From positions 62,001 through 126,000 of the forward strand of contig NZ_RBDY01000013.1 of NCBI RefSeq assembly GCF_003626575.1: DNA of 64,000 nucleotides, in the 5' to 3' direction. Source of the stretch: Streptomyces radicis (GTDB lineage Bacteria > Actinomycetota > Actinomycetes > Streptomycetales > Streptomycetaceae). This document shows positions 1-7,206 of the stretch, piece by piece. The position numbers were made by a program, and so were the translations under genes. Position 1 is the stretch's first letter. Each line of letters starts with the position of its first letter. Under the pieces are notes generated by a model, which worked only from the letters and a program-made list of their open reading frames with translations, was not told the origin of the DNA and searched no databases.

Positions 1-678
1 GGCGACGACGGCGAGCCCACCGCGAGCGGCGGCTCGTCCGACCTGCCCGACCCGTCGGACTCGGGCTCGGGCGAGCCGTCGTTCGAGCCCACGACCCTGC
101 CGCCGCTGCCGCAGCCGCGCGAGTTCATATCCGACCCGGAGAAGGACATCGCGCCCTTCTCCGTCGACGAGTTCTACGCGGACGACACGATGGAGATCGA
201 GGGCAGGTCGTACGCCAGGGCCGCCACCCAGGGCACGGCCGACTGCGCCGAGGCCGTCTCCACCGAGCTGGCGGGCGTCCTGGCCGACAACGGCTGCGCG
301 GCCCTGCTGCGCGCCACCTACACCGGCGACGGCGTGGCCGTGACCGTGGGCGTGGCCCAGTTCGGCACCGAGGACGCCGCGATCGCCGCGCGCGAGGCCG
401 CCACCGGGAACCTCCTGGCCCTCACCGGCGGCGACGCCCCCACGTTCTGCCAGCAGGGCGGCTGCCGCACCACGACGAACCAGGTCGGCCGCTACACCTA
501 CTTCACCATCGCGGGGAACGCCGACGGCTCCCCCGACAGCGGAGACGGAACGGCCGCCCAGCTGGCCGCCCGCGACGGCAACGACCACGCGTTCGCCCGC
601 ATCATCCAGCGCGGCGAGGCCCAGGCGTCGGCCTCGGCCAGCGCCCTGGTCGAGGAGCGCGAGAGCCAGCAGGAGTGA
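1..678 (+). CDS. Exported or surface hypothetical protein, 3' part only
   Basis: The frame is open from base 1, so the true start lies outside the window; 225 residues are visible. The first ~50 residues are rich in Gly, Ser, Asp and Pro, like a low-complexity linker of an actinomycete surface protein. The remainder is a compact domain with four cysteines (in DCAEAV, NGCAA, TFCQ and GGCR) that could form disulfides outside the cell. No enzymatic motif is recognised. It converges with truA, 16 bases away. An internal ATG at 190 is possible but would cut the linker off. Function unknown; export is inferred from composition only. Confidence 0.6.
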   Translation, partial: GDDGEPTASGGSSDLPDPSDSGSGEPSFEPTTLPPLPQPREFISDPEKDIAPFSVDEFYADDTMEIEGRSYARAATQGTADCAEAVSTELAGVLADNGCAALLRATYTGDGVAVTVGVAQFGTEDAAIAAREAATGNLLALTGGDAPTFCQQGGCRTTTNQVGRYTYFTIAGNADGSPDSGDGTAAQLAARDGNDHAFARIIQRGEAQASASASALVEERESQQE

Positions 679-694
679 ACGGGCCGGGCGGCGC

Positions 695-1570
695 TCAGCC
701 CGTCGCGTCCGCATCCGCCAGCGTGCGCCTGGCGCGCGCCTCGGCGTTGCGCGCCGCCAGCTCGTCGGCCGACGGATAGGCGACCTCCTCGAGGGTCAGC
801 CCGTGCGGCCGCACCACGTGCACCGCCGAGTCCCGCGTCCCGGCCGCGAGCACGGCCGCGGGCCACTGCCGCGGCCTGTGCCCGTCCCCCACGAACAGCA
901 GCGCGCCCACGAGCGAGCGCACCATGTTGTGGCAGAACGCGTCCGCCCGCACCGTGCCCTCCACGATCCCGTCGGGCCTCCGCTCCCAGCGCAGGTCGCG
1001 CAGCGCGCGGATCGTGGTCGCGCCCTCGCGCCGCTTGCAGAACGCCGCGAAGTCGTGCGTGCCGAGCAGCCGCAGCGACGCGTCGTTCATCGCGGCCACG
1101 TCCAACGGCCAGTTGTGCCACAGCACATGGCCGCGCAGCAGCGGATCGACCCCGCCGGGGTGGTCGCTCACGCGGTACGCGTAGCGCCGCCAGATCGCCG
1201 AGAAGCGGGCGTTGAAGTACGGCGGCGCCTCCTCGGCCCGCCAGACCCGCACCTCGTGCGGCAGCCGCCCCGCCAGCCTGCGCACGAGCCGGTCCCGCTG
1301 CTCCGCCCACACGGCCTCGGGCAGGTCCACGTGCGCGACCTGGCCGCGGGCGTGCACGCCCGCGTCCGTGCGCCCCGCGACGGTGAGCTCGAAGCGCTCA
1401 TCGGACCGCGTCACGATCCGCAGCGCCTCCTCGACCTCCCCCTGCACGGTCCGCCGCCCCTCCTGCCGGGCCCACCCGGAGAACGCCGCCCCGTCGTAGC
1501 TCAGATCGAGCCGCACCCGGACCAGGCCGGGCGCGACGAGGTCGCGGTCGTCGTACGCGGGGGTGCTCAT
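695..1570 (-). CDS. truA: tRNA pseudouridine synthase A
   Basis: A 291-residue TruA, which isomerises uridines 38-40 of the tRNA anticodon stem. The signature RTDAGVHA lies at residues 67-74 with the catalytic Asp at 69, and the N-terminal strand LSYDGAAFSGW is typical. The downstream motif FAAFCKRREGATTIR and the C-terminal FCHNMVRSLVG also match the family. It is the last gene of the S10-spc-alpha gene run, the position it has in Streptomyces. A strong hairpin separates it from rplQ, so it may be expressed by readthrough or from its own weak promoter. Confidence 0.95.
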   Translation of the reverse strand: MSTPAYDDRDLVAPGLVRVRLDLSYDGAAFSGWARQEGRRTVQGEVEEALRIVTRSDERFELTVAGRTDAGVHARGQVAHVDLPEAVWAEQRDRLVRRLAGRLPHEVRVWRAEEAPPYFNARFSAIWRRYAYRVSDHPGGVDPLLRGHVLWHNWPLDVAAMNDASLRLLGTHDFAAFCKRREGATTIRALRDLRWERRPDGIVEGTVRADAFCHNMVRSLVGALLFVGDGHRPRQWPAAVLAAGTRDSAVHVVRPHGLTLEEVAYPSADELAARNAEARARRTLADADATG

Positions 1571-1613
1571 GAGGAGGCTCTTCCCAACGGTGGCTGATCG
1601 GGGGTGGAAACGT

Positions 1614-1650
1614 CGCCGGGCCCGCCCCGGTGGTCAGGGCGGGCCCGGCG
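1614..1650 (-). terminator. Rho-independent-type hairpin after rplQ
   Basis: Perfect 14-bp stem (1614-1627 with 1637-1650) around a 9-base loop, starting 19 bases after the rplQ stop. There is no U-tract, as is usual in actinomycetes. It is the likely end of most alpha-operon transcripts, leaving truA to readthrough. Confidence 0.7.
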
Positions 1651-1669
1651 CGCGATGACGCGGAACGCC

Positions 1670-2221
1670 TCAGGCGTCCTTCTTCTCCTCGCCGTCCCCG
1701 GCGTCCTCGGCGGTCTCGGCGTTCTCCGCCTCGTCCTTGGGCTGCTCGCCCGCGGCCTCGTCGGCCGCCGCCTCGGGCTTCTTCTCCAGGTCCGCCGCCG
1801 CCGACTCCTTGACCGCGCGGCGCGTGGCGCCCTCGGCCTCGCCGACCGCCTCCTGCTGCACGGTCAGGGCCTCGACCAGCTCGATGACCGCCATGGGGGC
1901 GTTGTCACCGCGGCGCGGGCCGATCTTGGTGATCCGGGTGTAACCACCGGGCCTGTTGGCGAACTTGGGGCCGATCTCCGTGAACAGCGTGTGGACCACG
2001 CTCTTGTCGCGGATGGTCTGCATCACCTGGCGGCGGTTGTGCAGGTCGCCCTTCTTCGCCTTGGTGATCAGGCGCTCGGCCACCGGACGCAGGCGCCGGG
2101 CCTTGGCCACGGTGGTGGTGATGCGCCCGTGCTCGAACAGCGCGGTGGCCAGGTTCGCGACCATCATCCGCTCGTGGGCGGGGCTGCCACCGAGCCTGCG
2201 ACCCTTGGTGGGCGTCGGCAT
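1670..2221 (-). CDS. rplQ: 50S ribosomal protein L17
   Basis: A 183-residue L17. The first ~120 residues are the conserved domain (MPTPTKGRRLGGSPAHERMM, then an RHxxTT-like HGRITTTVAKA segment). The last ~60 residues form an Ala/Glu/Lys-rich acidic tail that E. coli L17 lacks but streptomycete L17 proteins carry. The ATG at 2221 was chosen because AGGAGAGAG lies just upstream; the longer open frame above it is not L17-like. L17 binds 23S rRNA near the exit tunnel. A hairpin separates it from rpoA. Confidence 0.97.
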   Translation of the reverse strand: MPTPTKGRRLGGSPAHERMMVANLATALFEHGRITTTVAKARRLRPVAERLITKAKKGDLHNRRQVMQTIRDKSVVHTLFTEIGPKFANRPGGYTRITKIGPRRGDNAPMAVIELVEALTVQQEAVGEAEGATRRAVKESAAADLEKKPEAAADEAAGEQPKDEAENAETAEDAGDGEEKKDA

Positions 2222-2303
2222 GTCTCTCTCCTGTCGATCTGCACCGGCCGTGTCAGGTACCGATGTCAGCGAGAACGCTCCGAGGACGCTCCCCGGAACG
2301 CGG

Positions 2304-2340
2304 ACCCCGGCGGGACGGCGCGAAACCGCCCCGCCGGGGT
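2304..2340 (-). terminator. Hairpin between rpoA and rplQ
   Basis: An 11-bp perfect stem (2304-2314 with 2330-2340) begins 6 bases after the rpoA stop. It has no U-run. As rplQ follows with a good ribosome site, this is more likely a partial terminator or RNA-stabilising hairpin than a full stop. Confidence 0.5.
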
Positions 2341-2345
2341 GTCGT

Positions 2346-3368
2346 TCAGTACTGCTCGGTCTCCACGAAGCCCGTGTCGCCGTCGTCCTCCGCGCCGAAC
2401 GCGTCGGCCGCGGTGGTCGGGTCGAATCCGGGCGGGCTGTCCTTGAGGGCCAGGCCCATCCCGGCCAGCTTCGCCTTGACCTCGTCGATCGACTTCGCGC
2501 CGAAGTTGCGGATGTCGAGCAGGTCCGCCTCGGAACGCGCCACCAGCTCACCCACGGAGTGGATGCCCTCGCGCTTGAGGCAGTTGTAGGAGCGGACCGT
2601 GAGCTCGAGCTCCTCGATCGGCAGCGCCAGATCGGCGGCGAGCGCGGCGTCCGTCGGCGACGGGCCCATGTCGATGCCCTCGGCGTCGACGTTGAGCTCG
2701 CGCGCCAGGCCGAACAGCTCGACCAGCGTCTTGCCCGCGGACGCCATCGCGTCGCGCGGACGCATGGCCTCCTTGGTCTCGACGTCGACGATCAGCTTGT
2801 CGAAGTCGGTGCGCTGCTCGACACGGGTGGCCTCGACCTTGTAGGTCACCTTCAGCACGGGGCTGTAGATCGAGTCCACGGGGATGCGGCCGATCTCCTG
2901 GCCGACCTGCTTGTTCTGCACGGCCGAGACATAGCCGCGACCGCGCTCGACGGTCAGCTCCATCTCCAGCTTGCCCTTGCTGTTCAGGGCGGCGAGCACC
3001 AGGTCGGGGTTGTGCACCTCGACGCCCGCGGGCGGCGCGATGTCCGCCGCGGTCACCAGGCCAGGACCCTGCTTGCGCAGGTACATCACGACCGGCTCGT
3101 CGTGCTCCGACGAGACGACCAGCTGCTTGATGTTGAGGATCAGGTCGGTGACGTCCTCCTTCACCCCGGGCACCGTCGTGAACTCGTGCAGCACGCCGTC
3201 GATGCGGATGCTGGTGACGGCGGCGCCGGGGATGGAGGAGAGCAGCGTGCGCCGCAGGGAATTGCCGAGGGTGTAGCCGAAGCCCGGCTCGAGCGGCTCG
3301 ATCACGAACCGCGAACGGAATTCGTCGACGACCTCTTCGGTCAGGGACGGGCGCTGAGCGATCAGCAT
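2346..3368 (-). CDS. rpoA: DNA-directed RNA polymerase subunit alpha
   Basis: A 340-residue alpha subunit, the length of Streptomyces RpoA. The N-terminal dimerisation domain (residues 1 to ~225) contains FGYTLGNSLRRTLLSS. The C-terminal domain (~250-310) contains ELTVRSYNCLKREGI and LLDIRNFGAKSIDEVK, the DNA- and activator-binding surface. An acidic tail ends FVETEQY. The start is the ATG at 3368 (MLIAQRP), with GGAG upstream; an upstream in-frame ATG at 3392 would add eight residues not found in homologues. It is separated from rpsD by a hairpin. Confidence 0.97.
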   Translation of the reverse strand: MLIAQRPSLTEEVVDEFRSRFVIEPLEPGFGYTLGNSLRRTLLSSIPGAAVTSIRIDGVLHEFTTVPGVKEDVTDLILNIKQLVVSSEHDEPVVMYLRKQGPGLVTAADIAPPAGVEVHNPDLVLAALNSKGKLEMELTVERGRGYVSAVQNKQVGQEIGRIPVDSIYSPVLKVTYKVEATRVEQRTDFDKLIVDVETKEAMRPRDAMASAGKTLVELFGLARELNVDAEGIDMGPSPTDAALAADLALPIEELELTVRSYNCLKREGIHSVGELVARSEADLLDIRNFGAKSIDEVKAKLAGMGLALKDSPPGFDPTTAADAFGAEDDGDTGFVETEQY

Positions 3369-3438
3369 GGGGATGACTCCAGTCTTCGGCACCCGCTATT
3401 TGATGCCGAGCCAGACGATATGTACAAGAAAAGGGTAC

Positions 3439-3470
3439 CGGCGGGACCGCGTGACCACGCGACCCCGCCG
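3439..3470 (-). terminator. Long symmetrical hairpin between rpsD and rpoA
   Basis: Starting 16 bases after the rpsD stop: a 7-bp stem (3439-3445/3464-3470), a 2x2 internal loop, then a 6-bp stem (3448-3453/3456-3461). It lacks a U-tract. Likely a terminator or attenuator that separates the S13-S11-S4 mRNA from the polymerase subunit message. Confidence 0.6.
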
Positions 3471-3486
3471 AATCCCTGGCCGAGCC

Positions 3487-4113
3487 CTACTTCGAGTAGA
3501 GCTCGACGATCAGCTGCTCCTGCACCTGGGTGTCGATCACCTGGCGCTCGGGCAGCGAGTGGACGAGGATCCGCAGCCGCGAGGGGATGGCCTCGAGCCA
3601 CGCGGGAACGGTCTTGTCCCCGGCCTCGGCCACGGCCACCTGGAAGGGGGTCAGGCCACGGGAGGACTCGCGCACCTCGACGATGTCGTTCGGCGAGACG
3701 CGCGCGGAGGGGATGTCGTTCTTCCGGCCGTTGATCAGGATGTGACCGTGCCGGACGAGCTGACGGGCGTGGTCGCGGGACTTGGCGAAGCCGGCCCGGT
3801 AGACCACGTTGTCGAGGCGGGACTCGAGGATGCGGAGCAGGTTCTCGCCGGTCTTGCCCTGCTGCCGGTTGGCCTCGTTGTAGTACCCGCGGAACTGCTT
3901 CTCCAGGACACCGTAGATCCGCGCGCACTTCTGCTTCTCGCGCTTCTGCTGGAGGTACTCGCTGTCCTTGGTGCGCCCGCGTCCGTGCTCACCCGGGGGG
4001 TAAGGACGGATCTCGATCGGGCACTTAGCGCTCTCGCACTTGGCTCCCTTGAGGAAGAGCTTCTGCTTCTCCCGACGGCAACGCTTGCAGTCGGCCCCGG
4101 TGTAACGCGCCAT
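3487..4113 (-). CDS. rpsD: 30S ribosomal protein S4, zinc-type (four-cysteine)
   Basis: A 208-residue S4, a primary 16S rRNA binder that nucleates 30S assembly. Cysteines at 9, 12, 26 and 31 form a CxxC-C-C cluster like the zinc-binding S4 of Thermus, followed by RPYPPGEHGRGR and the S4 RNA-binding domain (SRLDNVVYRAGFAKSRDHARQLVRHGHILING). In S. coelicolor, to my knowledge, rpsD lies elsewhere (SCO1505) and lacks these cysteines. The rpsM-rpsK-rpsD-rpoA-rplQ order is the general bacterial arrangement. Confidence 0.96.
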   Translation of the reverse strand: MARYTGADCKRCRREKQKLFLKGAKCESAKCPIEIRPYPPGEHGRGRTKDSEYLQQKREKQKCARIYGVLEKQFRGYYNEANRQQGKTGENLLRILESRLDNVVYRAGFAKSRDHARQLVRHGHILINGRKNDIPSARVSPNDIVEVRESSRGLTPFQVAVAEAGDKTVPAWLEAIPSRLRILVHSLPERQVIDTQVQEQLIVELYSK

Positions 4114-4141
4114 GATTCTTCTCGTCTCCTACTTCGCCTGG

Positions 4142-4546
4142 TCAGACTCGGCGGCGCTTGGGCGGGCGGCAGCCGTTGTGCGGGGTCGGGGTGACGTCCT
4201 GGATCGAGCCGACCTCAAGCCCCGTGGCCTGGAGCGAGCGGATCGCGGTCTCACGGCCTGAGCCGGGACCCTTCACGAAGACGTCGACCTTGCGCATGCC
4301 ATGCTCCTGGGCGCGGCGCGCGGCGTTCTCCGCGGCCATCTGCGCGGCGAACGGCGTGGACTTGCGCGACCCCTTGAAGCCGACGTGGCCGGCCGAGGCC
4401 CAGGAGATCACGTTCCCGGTCGGGTCGGTGATCGAGACGATGGTGTTGTTGAACGTGCTCTTGATGTGGGCGTGCCCGTGAGCGACGTTCTTCTTCTCCT
4501 TGCGGCGCACCTTCTTGGCGCCGGCCGTACGGCCCTTTGGAGGCAT
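4142..4546 (-). CDS. rpsK: 30S ribosomal protein S11
   Basis: A 134-residue S11 of the 30S platform, contacting the E site and mRNA. The family core is complete: HAHIKSTFNNTIVSITD, then SAGHVGFKGSRKSTPFAAQ, and the basic C-terminus TPTPHNGCRPPKRRRV. It sits 28 bases upstream of rpsD and 66 bases after rpsM, with a hairpin in the rpsM-rpsK gap. Confidence 0.97.
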   Translation of the reverse strand: MPPKGRTAGAKKVRRKEKKNVAHGHAHIKSTFNNTIVSITDPTGNVISWASAGHVGFKGSRKSTPFAAQMAAENAARRAQEHGMRKVDVFVKGPGSGRETAIRSLQATGLEVGSIQDVTPTPHNGCRPPKRRRV

Positions 4547-4583
4547 CTGCTTCTGAACTCCCGTGGAGGTGGTCGGTCCTGGT

Positions 4584-4609
4584 GCACGGACCGCTGTCAG
4601 CGTCCGTGC
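4584..4609 (-). terminator. Hairpin directly after rpsM
   Basis: Stem GCACGGAC (4584-4591) with GTCCGTGC (4602-4609), plus an inner GCTG/CAGC, beginning 3 bases after the rpsM stop. No U-run. It may act as an attenuator, a processing site or a protein-binding hairpin between rpsM and rpsK. Confidence 0.45.
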
Positions 4610-4612
4610 GGA

Positions 4613-4993
4613 CTACTTCTTGCCCGGCTTCTTCTTGCCGGCGATCGCGCGACGCGGGCCCTTGCGGGTGCGGGCGTTCGTCTTGGTGCGCTGGCCGTGG
4701 ACGGGCAGGCCGCGGCGGTGGCGCAGCCCCTCGTAGCACTGGATCTCGACCTTGCGACGGATGTCGGCCTGGATCTCCCTGCGGAGGTCACCCTCGGTCC
4801 TGAAGTTGTTGTCCACGTACTCGCGGAGCTTGACCAGGTCCTCCTCCGCGAGGTCCCGCACGCGGGTGTCGGGGTTGACCCCGGTGGAGGCGAGGGTCTC
4901 CTTGGCAAGGGTGCGTCCGATGCCGAAGACATAGGTGAGGGCCACCTCGACGCGCTTGTCGCGCGGGAGGTCGACGCCTGCGAGGCGTGCCAT
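4613..4993 (-). CDS. rpsM: 30S ribosomal protein S13
   Basis: A 126-residue S13 in the 30S head, contacting P-site tRNA and bridging to the 50S. It begins MARLAGVDLPRDKRVEVALTYVFGIGRT (helix-two-turn-helix core). The typical RHRRGLPVHGQRTKTNARTRKGPR segment and a Lys-rich tail follow. It lies 186 bases after rpmJ; that gap contains GC-rich hairpins but no other gene. Confidence 0.97.
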   Translation of the reverse strand: MARLAGVDLPRDKRVEVALTYVFGIGRTLAKETLASTGVNPDTRVRDLAEEDLVKLREYVDNNFRTEGDLRREIQADIRRKVEIQCYEGLRHRRGLPVHGQRTKTNARTRKGPRRAIAGKKKPGKK

Positions 4994-5179
4994 TCTGTGT
5001 GGCTCCTGAACTGATATCGGCGGAGGTCTTCCGCAGCACCGTTCCCGAGAGCCCGGAATGAGCTGCCGGGCCGGGTCCCCGGCCTCCGACCGGGGGTGTC
5101 GTCCCCGCGCTGAGCGAGGGGTCGGGTGACTGCGTATCTGCTGGTGTCGCGTTGTCGAGGGACTGCGAAAGTGCTGCGG

Positions 5180-5293
5180 TCAGCCCTGGCGCTGCTTGTG
5201 GCGCAGGTTCTCACAGATGACCATGACGCGCCCGTGGCGGCGGATCACCTTGCACTTGTCGCAGATCTTCTTGACGCTCGGCCTGACCTTCAT
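5180..5293 (-). CDS. rpmJ: 50S ribosomal protein L36, zinc-binding form
   Basis: A 37-residue L36. Cys11, Cys14, Cys27 and His32 form the zinc ribbon of the C+ type. Sequence starts MKVRPSVKKICDKCK and ends NLRHKQRQG. It lies 44 bases after infA, the normal infA-rpmJ-rpsM order. Actinomycetes often carry a second, zinc-free L36 under Zur control; none is in this window. Confidence 0.95.
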   Translation of the reverse strand: MKVRPSVKKICDKCKVIRRHGRVMVICENLRHKQRQG

Positions 5294-5337
5294 GGGTTGT
5301 GAGGTTCTCCGGTCGTGATCTGCTCGATCTGCTCGAT

Positions 5338-5559
5338 CTACTTGTAGCGGTAGACGATCCGCCCGCGCGTCAGGTCGTAGGGCGAGAGCTCCACCACGAC
5401 CCGGTCGTCGGGAAGGATACGGATGTAGTGCATCCGCATCTTGCCGCTGATGTGCGCGAGGACCTGGTGTCCGTTCTGGAGCTCCACCCTGAACATCGCG
5501 TTCGGCAGAGACTCGACGACGGTGCCCTCGATCTCGATGGCCCCTTGTTTTTTGGCCAT
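5338..5559 (-). CDS. infA: Translation initiation factor IF-1
   Basis: A 73-residue S1-type OB-fold protein that occupies the A site during initiation. It is nearly identical to Streptomyces IF-1: MAKKQGAIEIEGTVVESLPN, then GHQVLAHISGKMRMHYIRILPDDRV. The start at 5559 is supported by homologue length; the open frame extends further upstream without similarity. It uses a TAG stop. A promoter with a consensus -10 lies about 80 bases upstream. Confidence 0.97.
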   Translation of the reverse strand: MAKKQGAIEIEGTVVESLPNAMFRVELQNGHQVLAHISGKMRMHYIRILPDDRVVVELSPYDLTRGRIVYRYK

Positions 5560-5633
5560 ACTTGAGCGCTTCACCTTCCGGGATCGGCTACCTGGATGAT
5601 CCCGGACAGAAGGGTGCACGGGACCGACAAGCC

Positions 5634-5663
5634 AGTCTACGGCACCCCACCCGAAAAGACGAA
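5634..5663 (-). promoter_or_regulatory. Predicted promoter of infA-rpmJ-rpsM
   Basis: On the minus strand, TTCGTC (-35, 5658-5663) and TAGACT (-10, 5634-5639) are separated by 18 bases. The -10 is the exact principal-sigma consensus for Streptomyces; the -35 is only partial. It would start transcription ~70 bases before infA, in the gap after map. Confidence 0.6.
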
Positions 5664-5707
5664 TCCATGATCTTTACCCGGTGAGGAGATCGTTAACCGC
5701 GCGATCC

Positions 5708-6544
5708 TCAGGCCAACGGGTCGGGAGCCGCCGTCACACCCAGCTCGGCCAGCCTCGCCCGGCCGCCGTCGGGGGCGGTCAGCACCAGCGGGCCCTCCTC
5801 GGTGAGGGCGACCGAGTGCTCCCAGTGCGCGGCCCACGTGCCGTCGTTCGTCTTCACGGTCCACTCGTCGGCCAGCACGTGCGTCTTCGGCGTGCCCAGC
5901 GCGATCATCGGCTCGATCGCCAGGCAGAAGCCCGGCACCAGCCGGGGCCCGCGGCCGCGCCGCCGGTCCACGTAGTTCAGCAGGTGCGGGTCCATGTGCA
6001 TCTCGCTGCCGATGCCGTGGCCGCCATAGCTCTCGACGATGCCGTACTTGCCCGACGGCGGCAGCGGCTGCCGCCTGATGTAGGTCTCGATGGCCCGCGA
6101 CACGTCCACGAGCCTGGCGCCCTTGCGCACCGCGGCGATGCCCGCCCACAGCGAGTCCTCGGTCACCCGGCTCAGCTCGCGCGCCTCGGGCGCGTGGCCC
6201 TCGCCCACGAAGACGGTCAGCGCCGCGTCCGCGTGCCAGCCGTCCACGATCGCGCCCGCGTCGATCGACAGGAGGTCGCCCGACGCGAGGACCGTCTCGC
6301 GGTCGGGGATGCCGTGCACCACCACGTCGTTCACCGAGGTGCAGATCGTCGCGGGGAAGCCGCCGTAGCCGAGGAAGTTCGGCTTGGCGTCCCGCTCGGC
6401 CAGCACCGCGGCCGCCACGTCGTCCAGGTCCTTGGTCGTCGCCCCCGGCACCGCCGCCTCCGCGCACCTGCGGTGTATCTCGGCGACGACCAGCCCGGCC
6501 GCCCGCATCCTGGCGATCTGCTCGGGGGTCTTGATCTCGACCAT
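5708..6544 (-). CDS. map: Methionine aminopeptidase, type I
   Basis: A 278-residue MetAP that removes the initiator Met from nascent proteins. Expected metal ligands are visible: Asp95 (SIDAG), Asp106 (HADAALTV), His176 (GGHGIG), Glu211 (AIEPM) and Glu242 (WEHSV), plus the active-site His77 (VVHGIP). The ATG at 6544 overlaps the adk stop by one base (TGATG), so translation is coupled. It is part of the secY-adk-map unit that serves export and nascent-chain processing. Confidence 0.95.
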   Translation of the reverse strand: MVEIKTPEQIARMRAAGLVVAEIHRRCAEAAVPGATTKDLDDVAAAVLAERDAKPNFLGYGGFPATICTSVNDVVVHGIPDRETVLASGDLLSIDAGAIVDGWHADAALTVFVGEGHAPEARELSRVTEDSLWAGIAAVRKGARLVDVSRAIETYIRRQPLPPSGKYGIVESYGGHGIGSEMHMDPHLLNYVDRRRGRGPRLVPGFCLAIEPMIALGTPKTHVLADEWTVKTNDGTWAAHWEHSVALTEEGPLVLTAPDGGRARLAELGVTAAPDPLA

Positions 6545-7206
6545 CAGCTGTCCCGGCCGCGCGCGGGAAGCGCCTCGATGGCGCGCCGCGTCACCTCGAC
6601 CACGGGGGCCACCGCGGGGATCGTGGAGACCAGGCCCTGCTCGCGGTAGTACCCGATGATCGGCTCGGTCTCCTCGTGGTAGATCGCGAGGCGCTTGCGC
6701 ACGGTCTCCTCGCGATCGTCGTCCCGCTGCTGCAACTCCCCGCCGCAGACGTCGCACACCCCCGGCGCGCGCGGCGGCTTGTTCTGGACATGGAACGTGT
6801 GGCTGCTGTCCTTCACACACGTGCGCCGCCCGGCGATGCGGCGCACCACCTCGTCCTCGGGGATCTCCAGGTCGAGCACCGCGTCCAGCGCGTGCCCGCC
6901 CTCGGCGAGCAGCTCGTCAAGGGCCTTCGCCTGCGCGATGTTCCGGGGGAACCCGTCGAGCAGGAAGCCCCCCGCGGCGTCGGGCCTCGCCATGCGGTCC
7001 GCCGCCATCGCCACCGTGACCTCGTCAGGGACGAGCCCGCCCTCGCTCAGGATCGACTTGACCTGTTCCCCGAGCTCCGTGCCCTGGGAGATGTTCGCGC
7101 GGAACAGGTCACCGGTGGAGATGTGGGGAATGGAGAGACGCTCGGCGAGCAGCGCGGCCTGCGTACCCTTGCCCGCGCCCGGCGGTCCTACGAGGACGAT
7201 TCGCAT
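6544..7206 (-). CDS. adk: Adenylate kinase
   Basis: A 220-residue long-form adenylate kinase that interconverts AMP, ADP and ATP. The P-loop GPPGAGKGT is at residues 7-15. DGFPRN in the NMP-binding region is present. The LID (about 126-165) contains a Cys and the CDVCGG pair, which suggest a zinc or structural-cysteine LID as in other Gram-positives. Its start overlaps the secY stop by one base (TGATG). Confidence 0.96.
   Translation of the reverse strand: MRIVLVGPPGAGKGTQAALLAERLSIPHISTGDLFRANISQGTELGEQVKSILSEGGLVPDEVTVAMAADRMARPDAAGGFLLDGFPRNIAQAKALDELLAEGGHALDAVLDLEIPEDEVVRRIAGRRTCVKDSSHTFHVQNKPPRAPGVCDVCGGELQQRDDDREETVRKRLAIYHEETEPIIGYYREQGLVSTIPAVAPVVEVTRRAIEALPARGRDS

Noticed and set aside
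5040..5170. Third copy of the leader hairpin before rpsM
   Set aside because: CCGACC and GGTCGG arms are present but ~28 bases apart and the rest of the 25-base element does not match.
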